From Nocardia paucivorans NBRC 100373 (lineage in GTDB: Bacteria > Actinomycetota > Actinomycetes > Mycobacteriales > Mycobacteriaceae), in contig NZ_BAGE01000126.1 of assembly GCF_000308675.1 (NCBI RefSeq), positions 1 through 64,000 on the forward strand: a DNA stretch of 64,000 nt, given 5' to 3'. Below the pieces are notes generated by a model. That model made no database searches. It was not told the DNA's origin and saw only the letters and a program-made list of their open reading frames with translations. Positions 35,812 to 45,509 of the stretch are shown here, one piece after another. The number at the start of each line of letters is the position of its first letter. Position 1 is the first letter of the stretch. Made by a program: the position numbers and the translations under genes.

Positions 35812-36732
35812 TCAGGCTGTCCTGACCTGTTCGCCGGTCCCCGGCGTACTGCTGGTGTCGGGAGCGAAGTGGCAGGCGCCGTGGCGGGTGAAGGGTTCGG
35901 CGAGCTGGGCGAGGTAGCGGGTGGGGTAGTCGGGCTTGGCGGCCATGCCGAGGTCTGCGCTGGTGAAGCGCTGGTGGGGGTCGTAACTGTAGGTACGGAG
36001 TAGGTGGTCCCAGATGAGGGTGAACAGTCCGAAGTTGACGTCGCCGATGCCGGCCCATTTGAGGTGGTGGAAGCGGTGGCCTTCGTTCAGGGCGAGGATG
36101 TGTTTGAACGGTCCGATGCGGTAGTCGGCGTTGGAGTGTTGCAGCAGCAGTTGCACCGCCACAGCCAGCGACAGTGCGGCGGCGACCGGGACCGGGACCC
36201 CGGCGAGCAGTAGCGGGGTGACGCCGGCGGTCATTTCGAGGGTTTGATGCAGAGGGTGTTTCATCAGGCCGTTGAGCCCGTAGAAGCGGGTGACGCTGTG
36301 GTGCACGGCGTGGAACCGCCACAGGATCCCGATTTTGTGGCTGGCGTAGTGGGCCAGGGTGATCCCGAGGTCGGCGACCAAGACCGCGAGTAACACCTGC
36401 ACCACGAACGGCCAACTGCCCGGCCAGATCCCGTCCCCGGGGATGAGCGCGGCCAGGGCGGGGATCGCGGCGACGCTGGCGAGGATGAGGGTTTCGTTGA
36501 CGAAGCTGTGGGCGGTGTCGCGGCCGGCATCGCCGCGGGAGGTGTTCCAAGACCTTTGGTAAGGCAGTAGGTGTTCGGCGGTGAACGACACAGCGACCGC
36601 GACAGCGAGCAAGACGATCAACAAGAGCTTGTTGGCGCCGGTAGCGGCCAGGGCGATGCCGGCGCCGTTGACGGCGAGCAGCATGAACGGGGCGTAGCCG
36701 TAGCGGATGAGCGGACGGACGAGCGTAAACAT
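35812..36732 (-). CDS. Sterol desaturase / fatty-acid hydroxylase superfamily protein
   Basis: A 306-residue integral membrane di-iron enzyme. The histidine boxes read AHYASHK, FHAVHHS and RFHHLK with a further HPLHQ, in the order of the ERG3/hydroxylase superfamily. About five helices frame them. It would hydroxylate or desaturate a lipid chain. GAGG precedes the ATG. It lies in the CmtR-type operon, so lipid change may accompany cadmium/lead response, which is inference. Confidence 0.8.
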   Translation of the reverse strand: MFTLVRPLIRYGYAPFMLLAVNGAGIALAATGANKLLLIVLLAVAVAVSFTAEHLLPYQRSWNTSRGDAGRDTAHSFVNETLILASVAAIPALAALIPGDGIWPGSWPFVVQVLLAVLVADLGITLAHYASHKIGILWRFHAVHHSVTRFYGLNGLMKHPLHQTLEMTAGVTPLLLAGVPVPVAAALSLAVAVQLLLQHSNADYRIGPFKHILALNEGHRFHHLKWAGIGDVNFGLFTLIWDHLLRTYSYDPHQRFTSADLGMAAKPDYPTRYLAQLAEPFTRHGACHFAPDTSSTPGTGEQVRTA

Positions 36733-36774
36733 GGATCCAGCCTCACGTCCGGACCGGTTGGAGGCTTGAAGAAA

Positions 36775-37554
36775 TCAGCCGACTTGGCCGGCGGTGCCCG
36801 GCTCTGGTCGCCAGCCGGTGGCGATCAGTGCCGCGGTGGGAGTGATGCCGATCAGCTCACGGCAGGTGCGGGTGAGGTGGGCGCTGTCGGCGAACCCGAC
36901 GCTGTGCGCGGCTGCGGTCAGCGAACCACCTGCGCGCACGACAGCGAAAGCCTGATGCAGGCGGGTCCAGCGCCGCCACGCCGCATAGGGCAACCCGACC
37001 TCCTGGGTGAACACATGCGATAGGCGGCTGCCCGAAATCCCCACCCGGGCAGCGAGTTCACCCAGCGCGGGCGGGCCACCCGGCCACTCAGCCGCGGCAC
37101 GCAGCGCGTCGGCAACGACCGGATGCGCTCGCTGCGGCCTGGCCGGGGCGGGGGTGAGCGCAAGTGCCGGCGGGCGCGGGCAGCCGGCGGCCACCCAGCT
37201 GTCGGCCTGATCAGCAGGCAGACCCTCCATCCGTGACACCGCCGCGCGCGCGGCGGCACTGTCGGGATCGAGGAACGCCACGAACCCCGTGGTCCCTGGT
37301 TCGGCGCTCACCTGGTGAGCGACACCGGGCGGGATGATCGCCACACCGGCGGCCGCGGTGCGCCCCGCTCTGTCAGTGAGAGTGAGCGCACCGTCGGCGA
37401 CGAACAACACTTGCACCGCCGCATGTGCGTGTGCGGCCGTGTCTCCGATGCGGCCGGTGAACGCCATCAACCCCGGCGTGAACACCACCCCACCGCGCCA
37501 CCGCGCCACCGAACCCGAAGCAGGGGTGGCCGGTGGCGCGGTGGCGGCGGTCAT
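36775..37554 (-). CDS. AraC-family regulator
   Basis: A 259-residue regulator. A cupin-like N-terminal domain (AHAHAAVQVLFVADG, PGVAHQV) is joined to a C-terminal double helix-turn-helix (VGISGSRLSHVFTQEVG, then VGFADSAHLTRTCRELIG). Its ATG overlaps the ATPase stop (ATGA at 37551-37554). Being inside the operon, it may control the downstream desaturase or act elsewhere. Confidence 0.82.
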   Translation of the reverse strand: MTAATAPPATPASGSVARWRGGVVFTPGLMAFTGRIGDTAAHAHAAVQVLFVADGALTLTDRAGRTAAAGVAIIPPGVAHQVSAEPGTTGFVAFLDPDSAAARAAVSRMEGLPADQADSWVAAGCPRPPALALTPAPARPQRAHPVVADALRAAAEWPGGPPALGELAARVGISGSRLSHVFTQEVGLPYAAWRRWTRLHQAFAVVRAGGSLTAAAHSVGFADSAHLTRTCRELIGITPTAALIATGWRPEPGTAGQVG

Positions 37555-39518
37555 GACGGTGAACCGGCCAGTGCGGGCGAGGCTTTCACCGCCAGGGTCG
37601 GGGCCGGGGACAGGGGTTTGGTACGGCCGGCGCGGACACCGTTGGCGATGACCACGATCTCAGCGAGCTCATGCACCAGCACCACCGCCGCCAATCCCAG
37701 CACCCCGAACAACGCCAGCGGGATCAGGATCGTGATCAACGCCAGCGACAGGCCGACGTTCTGCAGCATGATCGAGCGGGCCCGTCGCGCATGGTCCAGT
37801 GCGCGGGGCAGGTGGCGCAGATCTTCGCCCATAAGTGCGACGTCGGCGGTTTCGATGGCGACGTCGGTGCCCATGGCGCCCATCGCGATCCCGAGATCGG
37901 CGGTGGCCAGGGCGGGTGCGTCGTTGACGCCGTCGCCCACCATCGCGGTGAACCGGCCCTGCCGCAGTTCGGTGACGATGCGGGCCTTGTCCTCCGGACG
38001 CAGATCCGCGTGCACGGTATCGATGCCCGCCTCGGCGGCCAGGGCTTCGGCGGTGCGGGTGTTGTCGCCGGTCAGCATCGACACCCGCGCTCCGCCGGCG
38101 TGCAGGCGCGCGATGACCTCGCGGGCTTCTGGGCGAAGTTCGTCGCGGACCGCGATCGCCCCGATCACCCTGGACTCGTCTTCGATTAGAACCGCAGTCG
38201 CGCCCGCGTGCTGCATGCGTTCCACGACACCGGCCAACGGCCCGGCCTCGATCCAGCCCGGACGACCCAATCGCACCGGGCGCCCATCGATGAGGCCGGT
38301 CAACCCGGCGCCCGTGACGGCTTCGACATCACCGGCGGGGGTAACAGTGTCAGCGGCGGCGAGGATGGCACGCGCGAGGGGGTGTTCACTGCGGGATTCC
38401 AGCGCGGCCGCGACCGCCAATACCCGGTCCCGGTCGACGCCGTCGGCGGTGGCGATCTCGACGACGGCGGGGTTGTTCGCGGTCAGTGTGCCGGTCTTGT
38501 CGAGCGCGACCTGGCGGACCTTGCCCATCGCTTCCAGGGCGGCGCCGCCCTTGACCAGCACACCCAGCTTGCTCGCCGCACCGATCGCCGCGACCACAGT
38601 GACCGGCACCGAGATCGCCAGCGCACACGGCGACGCCGCGACCAGCACCACCAGCGCCCGCTCGATCCACACCACCGGATCACCGAACACCGCACCGATC
38701 ACCGCGATCGCGGCCGCGGCGACCATGATCCCGGGAACCAGTGGTTTGGCGATCTTGTCCGCGAGGCGCTGGGCTTCGCCCTTGCGGGCCTGCTCAGCTT
38801 CCACGATCCGCACGATCCGCGCCAGGGAGTTGTCCTCGGCGGTCGTGGTGACCTCGACTTCCAGGACGCCGGTACCGTTGATCGCCCCGGCGAACACCTC
38901 CGCGCCCGGCCCAGCCTCCACTGGCACCGATTCGCCGGTGATCGCCGAAACATCCAGCGCGCTACGGCCGTCGGTGATTACCCCGTCGGTGGCCAGCCGC
39001 TCGCCCGAGCGCACAAGCATCCGGTCCCCGACCCGCAACTCCGCTGGCGCGATCACGGTCTCGGTGCCGCCGCGCAGCACGGTGGCCCGATCGGGCACTA
39101 AGTTCAGCAGGGCGCGCAGGCCGCGGCGAGTGCGTGCGACCGCGTACTCCTCCAGGCCCTCACTGATGGAGAACAGGAACGCCAGCATCGCGGCCTCGCC
39201 GACTTCGCCGAGGATCACCGCTCCGATCGCGGCGATCGTCATCAGCGTCCCGACCCCGATCTTGCCCTTCGCCAGGCGTTTCAGGGTTGGGGGAATGAAG
39301 GTGTAAGCGCCGACAGCCAGGGCGGCGATCTCCAAGCCCAGTTCGACCGGGTGCGGGCCGCCGGTCCAGCCGACGATCAGCGCCGCGACCAGTAGCACTC
39401 CCGCCACCGCGGCGGCCCGCAGTTCGCTGACCTCCCAGAGTTTCTCCGGCTCCCGCTCCTCGGCCTCACCGTTCTCGCCGGTGGGTTCGTCGTGGCCGCA
39501 GCCGCACGCGTCGCTCAT
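37551..39518 (-). CDS. ctpG: P1B-type ATPase with SPC motif, CtpG-like
   Basis: A 655-residue heavy-metal ATPase. No HMA domain; the N terminus is SDACGCGHDE. The transmembrane motif is SPC (296-298), not CPC. DKTGT starts at 340, SEHP, TGDN and GDGVND follow, and the last helix reads HELAEIVVIANGVRAGR. SPC pumps include M. tuberculosis CtpG, whose gene is in the cmtR operon, as here. ATG 39518 overlaps the repressor stop (ATGA); the upstream open frame is shadow. Likely substrates are Cd, Pb or Co. Confidence 0.87.
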   Translation of the reverse strand: MSDACGCGHDEPTGENGEAEEREPEKLWEVSELRAAAVAGVLLVAALIVGWTGGPHPVELGLEIAALAVGAYTFIPPTLKRLAKGKIGVGTLMTIAAIGAVILGEVGEAAMLAFLFSISEGLEEYAVARTRRGLRALLNLVPDRATVLRGGTETVIAPAELRVGDRMLVRSGERLATDGVITDGRSALDVSAITGESVPVEAGPGAEVFAGAINGTGVLEVEVTTTAEDNSLARIVRIVEAEQARKGEAQRLADKIAKPLVPGIMVAAAAIAVIGAVFGDPVVWIERALVVLVAASPCALAISVPVTVVAAIGAASKLGVLVKGGAALEAMGKVRQVALDKTGTLTANNPAVVEIATADGVDRDRVLAVAAALESRSEHPLARAILAAADTVTPAGDVEAVTGAGLTGLIDGRPVRLGRPGWIEAGPLAGVVERMQHAGATAVLIEDESRVIGAIAVRDELRPEAREVIARLHAGGARVSMLTGDNTRTAEALAAEAGIDTVHADLRPEDKARIVTELRQGRFTAMVGDGVNDAPALATADLGIAMGAMGTDVAIETADVALMGEDLRHLPRALDHARRARSIMLQNVGLSLALITILIPLALFGVLGLAAVVLVHELAEIVVIANGVRAGRTKPLSPAPTLAVKASPALAGSPS

Positions 39519-39904
39519 CCCCGCACCGCCGCGCTCGCCTCGGCAGAACCGGTGGAGTCGGTGCCGTAATTCGGGCACAACGCCACCGCATTCCCGGTCG
39601 CCGCCAACAGCGTCTCCGCCGAGGCCAGCAGATCCATCAGCTCGGGGCGGGCCAGGCTGTAGAACACCTGCCGGCCCTGCGGACGCCCTACAACGAGACC
39701 GCAGTCGCGCAGGCACGCCACATGCGCCGACACCGTCGACTGCGCCAACCCCAACCCCGCCATCAGATCCGCCACCCGCGCCTCACCCGCGGCCAGCCGA
39801 TGCACGATCGCCAACCGCGTGCCGTCGGAGAGGCTGTGGAACAACGCCACGGCCGGATCCAGACCTTCCACACCGGCCAGGCATCCATCACCACTAATCG
39901 CCAT
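39515..39904 (-). CDS. cmtR: ArsR-family Cd/Pb sensor, CmtR-like
   Basis: A 129-residue ArsR repressor. CmtR binds Cd/Pb through two cysteines in the recognition helix and one near the C terminus. Here Cys64 and Cys68 lie in HVACLRDCGLVV (same spacing of four) and Cys110 in VALCPNYG, all matching. It is first in a leftward operon, overlapping the ctpG start. An AT-rich stretch (about 39912-39935) upstream is the probable promoter/operator. Confidence 0.85.
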   Translation of the reverse strand: MAISGDGCLAGVEGLDPAVALFHSLSDGTRLAIVHRLAAGEARVADLMAGLGLAQSTVSAHVACLRDCGLVVGRPQGRQVFYSLARPELMDLLASAETLLAATGNAVALCPNYGTDSTGSAEASAAVRG

Positions 39905-40031
39905 AAGGCGATGATAGCTTTAAATCTCGATCAATCGTGCTTCGGCGATCACATCGAGGGAAAGCGGTACCAATGAGGGACGGACGAGCAGTAACCCCGC
40001 AGACCGGCACGAACGGGCGGGGTGAACGGTG

Positions 40032-40649
40032 ATGGCTATCGCCGCACTCGTCGTGTTCGCGATGTTCGCGCTGGTAGCCGGAGGTGCGCGGGTGCTGATC
40101 CAGCGCCGCCGCACTGGCGACACCGGTATCCGGCAGTTCCGCCCGGCACCGGGATCGGTGCAGTGGTGGGCGCACTGGGGATTCGTCACCGGTGGCCTGA
40201 TCACCGGCCTGGCCGCACCGCTGGCCGACCTGGCCGGGCTGGCACCGATCCCGTTCGCCGACCAGCCCGCTGTCGCTGTCGCCGGTGTGGTCGTGGCGGT
40301 GGCGGGCGTGGCGGCGACGTTCGGCGCGCAACTGGCGATGGGCGCCTCCTGGCGTATCGGCGTCGAGGACACCGAACGCACCCGATTGGTCACCACCGGT
40401 GTGTTCGGCTGCGTGCGCAACCCGATTTTCACCACCATGCTCGTCACCTTCGCAGGACTGGCCCTGATGGTGCCCAACCCGGTGGCGGTCGCCGGGTGCG
40501 TGCTGCTCCTGGCCGGTGTGCAGGCACAGGTCCGCGCAGTCGAAGAGCCCTATCTGCAGCAGGTCCACGGCTCCGCCTACACCGACTACACCACCCGGGT
40601 GGGCCGATTCCTGCCCGGCATAGGACGCAGCCGACAGTTACAGCGCTGA
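40032..40649 (+). CDS. Isoprenylcysteine-methyltransferase-like membrane protein
   Basis: A 205-residue membrane protein with about five helices and the ICMT/PEMT-type C-terminal motif: GVFGCVRNPIFTTML, then VRAVEEPYLQQVHGSAYTDY. These bind SAM from the cytosolic side. ATG 40032 directly follows a possible GTG at 40029. It is divergent from cmtR. Its methyl acceptor is unknown. Similar genes are frequent next to metal ATPases. Confidence 0.78.
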   Translation: MAIAALVVFAMFALVAGGARVLIQRRRTGDTGIRQFRPAPGSVQWWAHWGFVTGGLITGLAAPLADLAGLAPIPFADQPAVAVAGVVVAVAGVAATFGAQLAMGASWRIGVEDTERTRLVTTGVFGCVRNPIFTTMLVTFAGLALMVPNPVAVAGCVLLLAGVQAQVRAVEEPYLQQVHGSAYTDYTTRVGRFLPGIGRSRQLQR

Positions 40650-40892
40650 CCGGCCACCGTCTCTCCGACGAGCACGCCACGTCCGGAACCTGCCAGAACA
40701 ACTGGCGCGCACCGGCAGCGACCGATACCCGATTGACCCGGGCCAACTCGGGGGCGACGCCGACCTCGATGCCTATCCGCGCGATTTCGGCGGATGTCCC
40801 GGCGACCGGCCAGGGGTGAGTCCGGCCGAGGCAATCTCTGCGGTGGCCGGACGGGAGCCGGGTCGACGTCCGCCGACAAGGGTCACTGGTGG

Positions 40893-42044
40893 TCAGCGGT
40901 CACTGGTGGGCAGTTCGATGGTGAATTGTGCTCCCTGCCCGAGACCGTCGCTGTGTGCCCGGATCCGGCCGTGGTGGGCTTCGACTAGGGCGCGGGTGAT
41001 CGTCAGGCCTATGCCGCTGCCGCCGTGGCGGCGGTCGCGGGCGGTATCGGCCCGGTAGAAGCGATCGAAGAGGTGGTCGAGATGGTCGGGGGCGATACCT
41101 TCTCCGGTGTCGGTGACGGTGATTTCGACGTGCCGGTGCCCTACTCGCCGGGTGCTGAGGGTGACCTCGCCTCCCTGCGGGGTGTGGCGCAGGGCGTTGT
41201 CGAGCAGGTTGGCCAGTACCTGCCCAAGGCGATCGGGATCGACGGATACGGCGGCGGAGTCCTGGATATGGGCGTGGAGCGCGACGCCATTGTTGTCGTA
41301 TCGTTCGCGTACGGCCTGGGCGGCGTGGGTGACCAGCATGGCGGTGGTCGTGGGCACGGGCCGGATCCGGGTGAGGTGTTCCTCGGCGCGCGAGACCGCG
41401 GTGATGTCTTCGACCAGGCGTTCGAGCCGGTGGATGGCTGAGCGCAGGACCTGTCGGGTGTCGTTGTCGAAGGTGCGGACACCGTCGTCGAGCGCTTCGA
41501 GGTAGGAGTCGAGAGTGGCGATGGGCGTGCGCATTTCGTGGCCGAGGTCGGCCAGCATTCTGCGGCGGGTGGTTTCGGTGGCGTCGAGTCGGCGGGCGAG
41601 TTCGTTGACGGTGACGGCGAGTTCGTCGAATTCGCGGCCGAGCCCGGGGCTGTGGACGCGGGTGTCGTAGTGGCCGCCCGCGATCCGGGCGGTGGATGTG
41701 GTCACGGCGACCAGCGATCGCTGGACGCGGCGGGTGATGTACCAGCTCACCGCCAAGGCCAGCAGTACCGCGACCGCGACCGCCAGCCCCCAGGCGAGCA
41801 CGATCGCCTGAGTGAAGGCTTCCTCGACGTGAGCGGTCTGGCTCGAGTCGTGAATACCGGCCTGACCGAGATGATCGTGAAAGATACCGGGCGCCAACGC
41901 CGAAGCGACCAGCCAAGCGGTGACGGCGCATCCGATCACCACGAGAGTCAGGGCGACGAACAGGCGGGTGCCGAAACTCGAACCGGTCCCGGGTCGTTCG
42001 ACCGCTGCTGGTGCGGCGTCGGGTTCGGGGAGCGGGGGGTTCAT
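40893..42044 (-). CDS. Sensor histidine kinase
   Basis: A 383-residue kinase. Two membrane helices flank a short extracytoplasmic sensor (about 55-85, with histidines in FHDHLGQAGIHDSSQ), followed by HAMP, HisKA (ADLGHEMRTPIATLDSYL, His phosphoacceptor) and HATPase_c (NLLDNALRHT N box, DTGEGI, GGSGIGL). Its ATG overlaps the response-regulator stop. The small His-rich sensor would suit a metal signal. The divergent multicopper-oxidase operon suggests copper. Confidence 0.88.
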   Translation of the reverse strand: MNPPLPEPDAAPAAVERPGTGSSFGTRLFVALTLVVIGCAVTAWLVASALAPGIFHDHLGQAGIHDSSQTAHVEEAFTQAIVLAWGLAVAVAVLLALAVSWYITRRVQRSLVAVTTSTARIAGGHYDTRVHSPGLGREFDELAVTVNELARRLDATETTRRRMLADLGHEMRTPIATLDSYLEALDDGVRTFDNDTRQVLRSAIHRLERLVEDITAVSRAEEHLTRIRPVPTTTAMLVTHAAQAVRERYDNNGVALHAHIQDSAAVSVDPDRLGQVLANLLDNALRHTPQGGEVTLSTRRVGHRHVEITVTDTGEGIAPDHLDHLFDRFYRADTARDRRHGGSGIGLTITRALVEAHHGRIRAHSDGLGQGAQFTIELPTSDR

Positions 42045-42820
42045 TCTCCGCTACCCATCCGGTAGCCGACGCCGCGGATGGTGCGTACGTAGCGGCCGCG
42101 GGCGGCGTCGTCGCCGAGTTTGCGGCGCAGATGGCCGATGTGTACGTCGACCAGGTGCTCGTCCCCGATCCAGCTCGGGCCCCACACCGCGCCGATCAGC
42201 TGGGCTCGGGTGAGCACGACACCGGGATCGCGCGCCAGGGCGGCCAGGACGTCGAACTCGGTTCGGGTGAGCGCCACCGGCACGCCGTCGACGGTGACCT
42301 CGCGTCCGTCGGCATCGATGGCCAGGTCGCCGAAGACGCGGGTTCGGGGTGCGTTGGTCGAGCCTGCCGACCGGGTGGTGGCGGTACGTGGGCGGCGCAT
42401 CATGGCCTGGACGCGGGCCATCAACTCGCGGGGACTGAACGGTTTGGTGAGGTAGTCGTCGGCACCGACCGACAACCCGATCAGGGTGTCGACCTCCTCG
42501 GCACGAGCAGTGAGCATCACGACGTAGGCATCGGAGAAGGTGCGCAGTTGCCGGCACACCTCGACCCCGTCCAGACTCGGCAGCCCCAGGTCGAGGACCA
42601 CAACGTCTGGATCGACCTCCCGGGCGAGCGAGACAGCATCGTGGCCGTCGCCGGTGATCGTGGCATCGAATCCGTCGCGTTCCAGATAGCTGCCGAGCAG
42701 ACTCGCCAGCGCCGCTTCGTCCTCGACGACCATGGCGCGCAGGCCGGTGGGCGGGCGCTGCGCCGGGACGGAGTCGGGGGCCGGTGCGGGGGTGCGCGTA
42801 GCGGAGGCCATGGTGTTCAT
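42041..42820 (-). CDS. OmpR-family response regulator
   Basis: A 259-residue regulator. The receiver domain has acidic EDE, phosphoacceptor Asp in VVVLDLGLPSLDG and Lys in DDYLTKPFSPREL. A winged-helix output (EFDVLAALARDPGVVLTRAQ, ending RTIRGVGYRM) follows a 30-residue linker. The start is ATG 42820 or GTG 42826. It is divergent from the SHOCT-multicopper oxidase operon across about 128 nt, its likely target. Confidence 0.88.
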   Translation of the reverse strand: MNTMASATRTPAPAPDSVPAQRPPTGLRAMVVEDEAALASLLGSYLERDGFDATITGDGHDAVSLAREVDPDVVVLDLGLPSLDGVEVCRQLRTFSDAYVVMLTARAEEVDTLIGLSVGADDYLTKPFSPRELMARVQAMMRRPRTATTRSAGSTNAPRTRVFGDLAIDADGREVTVDGVPVALTRTEFDVLAALARDPGVVLTRAQLIGAVWGPSWIGDEHLVDVHIGHLRRKLGDDAARGRYVRTIRGVGYRMGSGE

Positions 42821-42948
42821 CTTCACCGGACCACAGCGGCGCCGACGCCGCGGTGCGGCTTCTTGAGCAAATCTTCATACGACCTCTACCGGAGTAGCGG
42901 GACAGCCGCACCAGGCTGGGCACCCGAACTCGAGGAAAAGAGGCGAGG

Positions 42949-43236
42949 ATGATGACCGGCTGGGTGAGTCAGACCGGCTGGGCGGGATGGACCGTCATGG
43001 CCGTCTGCATGCTCGTGTTCTGGGCCGCGGTGATCTACCTGATGGCAGCACTGTTCCGCACCGACCGGGCCGGCGACTCGGCGCGCCCTACCGATTCCGA
43101 TCCACTGCGGATGCTGGAGTCGCGTTTCGCTCGCGGGGACATCGACGCCGACGAGTTCGTCGCGCGCCGTCAGCTACTGGCGCAGACCTTCGAGACCGCC
43201 GACGGCGACGTCCGGAAGGGGCACGTTCGTGAGTGA
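42949..43236 (+). CDS. SHOCT-domain membrane protein
   Basis: A 95-residue protein with one membrane helix (WTVMAVCMLVFWAAVIYLMA) and a C-terminal SHOCT segment (LRMLESRFARGDIDADEF). SHOCT proteins are common beside copper oxidases in actinobacteria, with no known reaction. A GA-rich ribosome-binding region (GAGGAAAAGAGGCGAGG) precedes two adjacent ATGs. It overlaps the oxidase start by 8 nt. Confidence 0.8.
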   Translation: MMTGWVSQTGWAGWTVMAVCMLVFWAAVIYLMAALFRTDRAGDSARPTDSDPLRMLESRFARGDIDADEFVARRQLLAQTFETADGDVRKGHVRE

Positions 43237-44743
43237 GGTGAACCGCCGGTCCTTCCTGGTCGGGTCGGTGCTCGCCGGCGCCGGGGTTTTGGCGGCCTGC
43301 GCCGGGTCGGGTTCACTGGGAGGTTCGCCGGTCACGGCGTCGTCGCCGATTGTGCGACGTCTCGAGCAGCAGCGCCGTACTCCCGGCCAGCCGGTGGTGT
43401 CGGCACGGCTGACACCGCGCCCGGTGGACGTGGATCTGGGGGGTCGCATCGTCTCGACCTGGGGCTACGACCAGAACCTGCCCGGGCCGCTGATACGGGC
43501 GCGGGCCGGGGATCTGTTGCGGGTGCAGGTCCACAACCGCCTGGAGGTGCCGACCAGTGTGCACTGGCACGGCATCGCACTGAGCAATGACATGGACGGC
43601 GTGCCCGGGTTGACCCAGGACCCGATCGCGCCCGGCGCGGGGTTCACCTACGAGTTCACCGTGCCGGACGCGGGCACCTACTTCTACCATTCCCATTCCG
43701 GGCTTCAGCTCGACCGTGGCCTCTATGGCGCCCTGATCGTCGACGATCCGCACGAGCCCGGCGGTTACGACCACGACTGGGTCGTGGTACTCGACGATTG
43801 GCTCGACGGTACGGGCCGGACTCCCGACGATGTCGCCCGCCAACTCGGCATCGGCAGCAGCACCGCAGGCGACACGAGCCGCCCCGGGATGAGCGGGATG
43901 GACCACGGATCCATGGACGGCATGGATATGGGCGAGGAGACGATGCGCTCACCGGTGCTCGGCGGCGCCGGTGACGTCACCTATCCGCATTTCCTGGTCG
44001 CTGGCCGGGTCCCGCAGGATCCGATGGTGTGGACCGCCGCACCGCGGCAGCGGGCGCGGATCCGGTTCGTCAATGCCGGCGCGGACACCGCTTTCCGCGT
44101 CGCCCTCGGCGGTCACCGCATGACGGTCACCCACACCGACGGCTTCCCCGTCGTGCCCCGGGACACTGACGCCCTGCTGATCGGCATGGGTGAGCGGTTC
44201 GACGTGCTGGTCACCCTCGGCGACGGCGTGTTCCCGCTGTTCGCGCAGGCAGAAGGGAAAACCGGGCACGGGCAGGCCGTCGTGCGCACCGCCGCCGGCG
44301 CGCTGCCGCCGCAGTCCCGCCCCGGCGAACTCGATCGGGAGGTGCTGCTGGGCACAGACCTGTCACCACGGGAGCAGGTGCGCCTGCCGCCCAAGGACAA
44401 CGACCGCTACCTCAGCGCCGATATGGGCGGAACCATGTCACCGTATCGGTGGACTCTCAACGGCCGGGCTCATCCCGATAGCGCACCGCTGGATGTGCGG
44501 GAGGGTCAACGGGTGCGGATGCGGCTGCGCAACATGTCGGACATGTTCCATCCGATGCACCTGCACGGGCACACGTTCGCCCTCGTCGACGGCGGGGTTC
44601 GCAAAGACACCGTCACGATCCGTCCGATGCGCACCGTCGAGATCGAATTCGACGCCGACAACCCCGGCCAATGGGCCATGCACTGCCACAACGCGTACCA
44701 CCAAGAGGCCGGAATGATGACCACCGTTTCCTACCGAACCTAG
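43229..44743 (+). CDS. mmcO: Multicopper oxidase, Tat/lipoprotein type
   Basis: A 504-residue exported oxidase that likely converts Cu(I) to Cu(II). A Tat motif NRRSFLVG and lipobox LAAC (Cys24) open it. Copper motifs are HWHG (112-115), YHSHSG, HPMHLHGH, and the type-1 site HCHNAYHQEAGM. A Met/His-rich loop (residues about 220-240, GMDHGSMDGMDMG) resembles those of CueO-type oxidases. M. tuberculosis MmcO is a copper-defence lipoprotein of the same type. The GTG start overlaps the SHOCT gene. It is probably regulated by the divergent two-component system. Confidence 0.9.
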   Translation: MSEVNRRSFLVGSVLAGAGVLAACAGSGSLGGSPVTASSPIVRRLEQQRRTPGQPVVSARLTPRPVDVDLGGRIVSTWGYDQNLPGPLIRARAGDLLRVQVHNRLEVPTSVHWHGIALSNDMDGVPGLTQDPIAPGAGFTYEFTVPDAGTYFYHSHSGLQLDRGLYGALIVDDPHEPGGYDHDWVVVLDDWLDGTGRTPDDVARQLGIGSSTAGDTSRPGMSGMDHGSMDGMDMGEETMRSPVLGGAGDVTYPHFLVAGRVPQDPMVWTAAPRQRARIRFVNAGADTAFRVALGGHRMTVTHTDGFPVVPRDTDALLIGMGERFDVLVTLGDGVFPLFAQAEGKTGHGQAVVRTAAGALPPQSRPGELDREVLLGTDLSPREQVRLPPKDNDRYLSADMGGTMSPYRWTLNGRAHPDSAPLDVREGQRVRMRLRNMSDMFHPMHLHGHTFALVDGGVRKDTVTIRPMRTVEIEFDADNPGQWAMHCHNAYHQEAGMMTTVSYRT

Positions 44744-44818
44744 ACCCGGCACACGCGACGGGCCGAGCCCGACCGCTGGTTCACCTGTTCTGTGACTCTT
44801 CGAGGAAAGGATCTGCAC

Positions 44819-45460
44819 ATGAACAAAACCAAAAAGACCCTCGCTGTCGGCGCTACCGCGCTGGCGGTGACATTCACCGCGGCCGCCTGCGGCGACTCCG
44901 ACACCGACACCACCACCGCCACAACCCCGAGCGCGGCGATATCGGCGACAACTCCTGCCGCCGAGGACACTGCGGCCCACAACGATGCCGATGTGATGTT
45001 CGCGCAAATGATGATCCCGCATCACACCCAGGCCATCGAGATGAGCGACATGATCCTGGCCAAACAGGGCATTCCCGAACCGGTGACCGCACTGGCAAAC
45101 CAGATCAAGGCCGCCCAGGGCCCGGAAATCGACCAGCTCACTACCTGGCTCGGCCAGTGGGGCGAACCTACTCAGATGCCCAGCTCCAGCGCTATGCCAG
45201 GTCACGACATGCCCGAGACGGAAGGAATGGAAGGGATGATGAGCGAGGAGGACATGCAGGCCCTGTCCGATGCGCAAGGCACCGAGGCCGCCCGACTGTT
45301 CCTCAACCAGATGATCGCCCACCACGAAGGCGCCATCGACATGGCACAAACCGAGATCGAGGACGGCCAGTTCCCCGACGCGGTGCAGATGGCCCGCACC
45401 ATTGTCGATACCCAGCAGCAAGAAATCGACACCATGCGCCAACTGCTGACCACCCTGTAG
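44819..45460 (+). CDS. DUF305 lipoprotein
   Basis: A 213-residue lipoprotein. The signal ends in TAAACGD with Cys24 as lipid site. Two DUF305 ferritin-like repeats follow: FAQMMIPHHTQAIEMSDM and LNQMIAHHEGAIDMAQ, with HH-x-x-A-I-x-M metal-type residues. A Met/Glu linker (MPETEGMEGMMSEEDM) joins them. Such proteins accompany copper oxidases and pumps and are thought to bind copper outside. GAGGAAAGG precedes the ATG. Confidence 0.87.
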   Translation: MNKTKKTLAVGATALAVTFTAAACGDSDTDTTTATTPSAAISATTPAAEDTAAHNDADVMFAQMMIPHHTQAIEMSDMILAKQGIPEPVTALANQIKAAQGPEIDQLTTWLGQWGEPTQMPSSSAMPGHDMPETEGMEGMMSEEDMQALSDAQGTEAARLFLNQMIAHHEGAIDMAQTEIEDGQFPDAVQMARTIVDTQQQEIDTMRQLLTTL

Positions 45461-45509
45461 CCGCTCCGGCTCGATACCGCAGCGCCCCGACCAGGCAGGA
45501 GGCCTCTCG

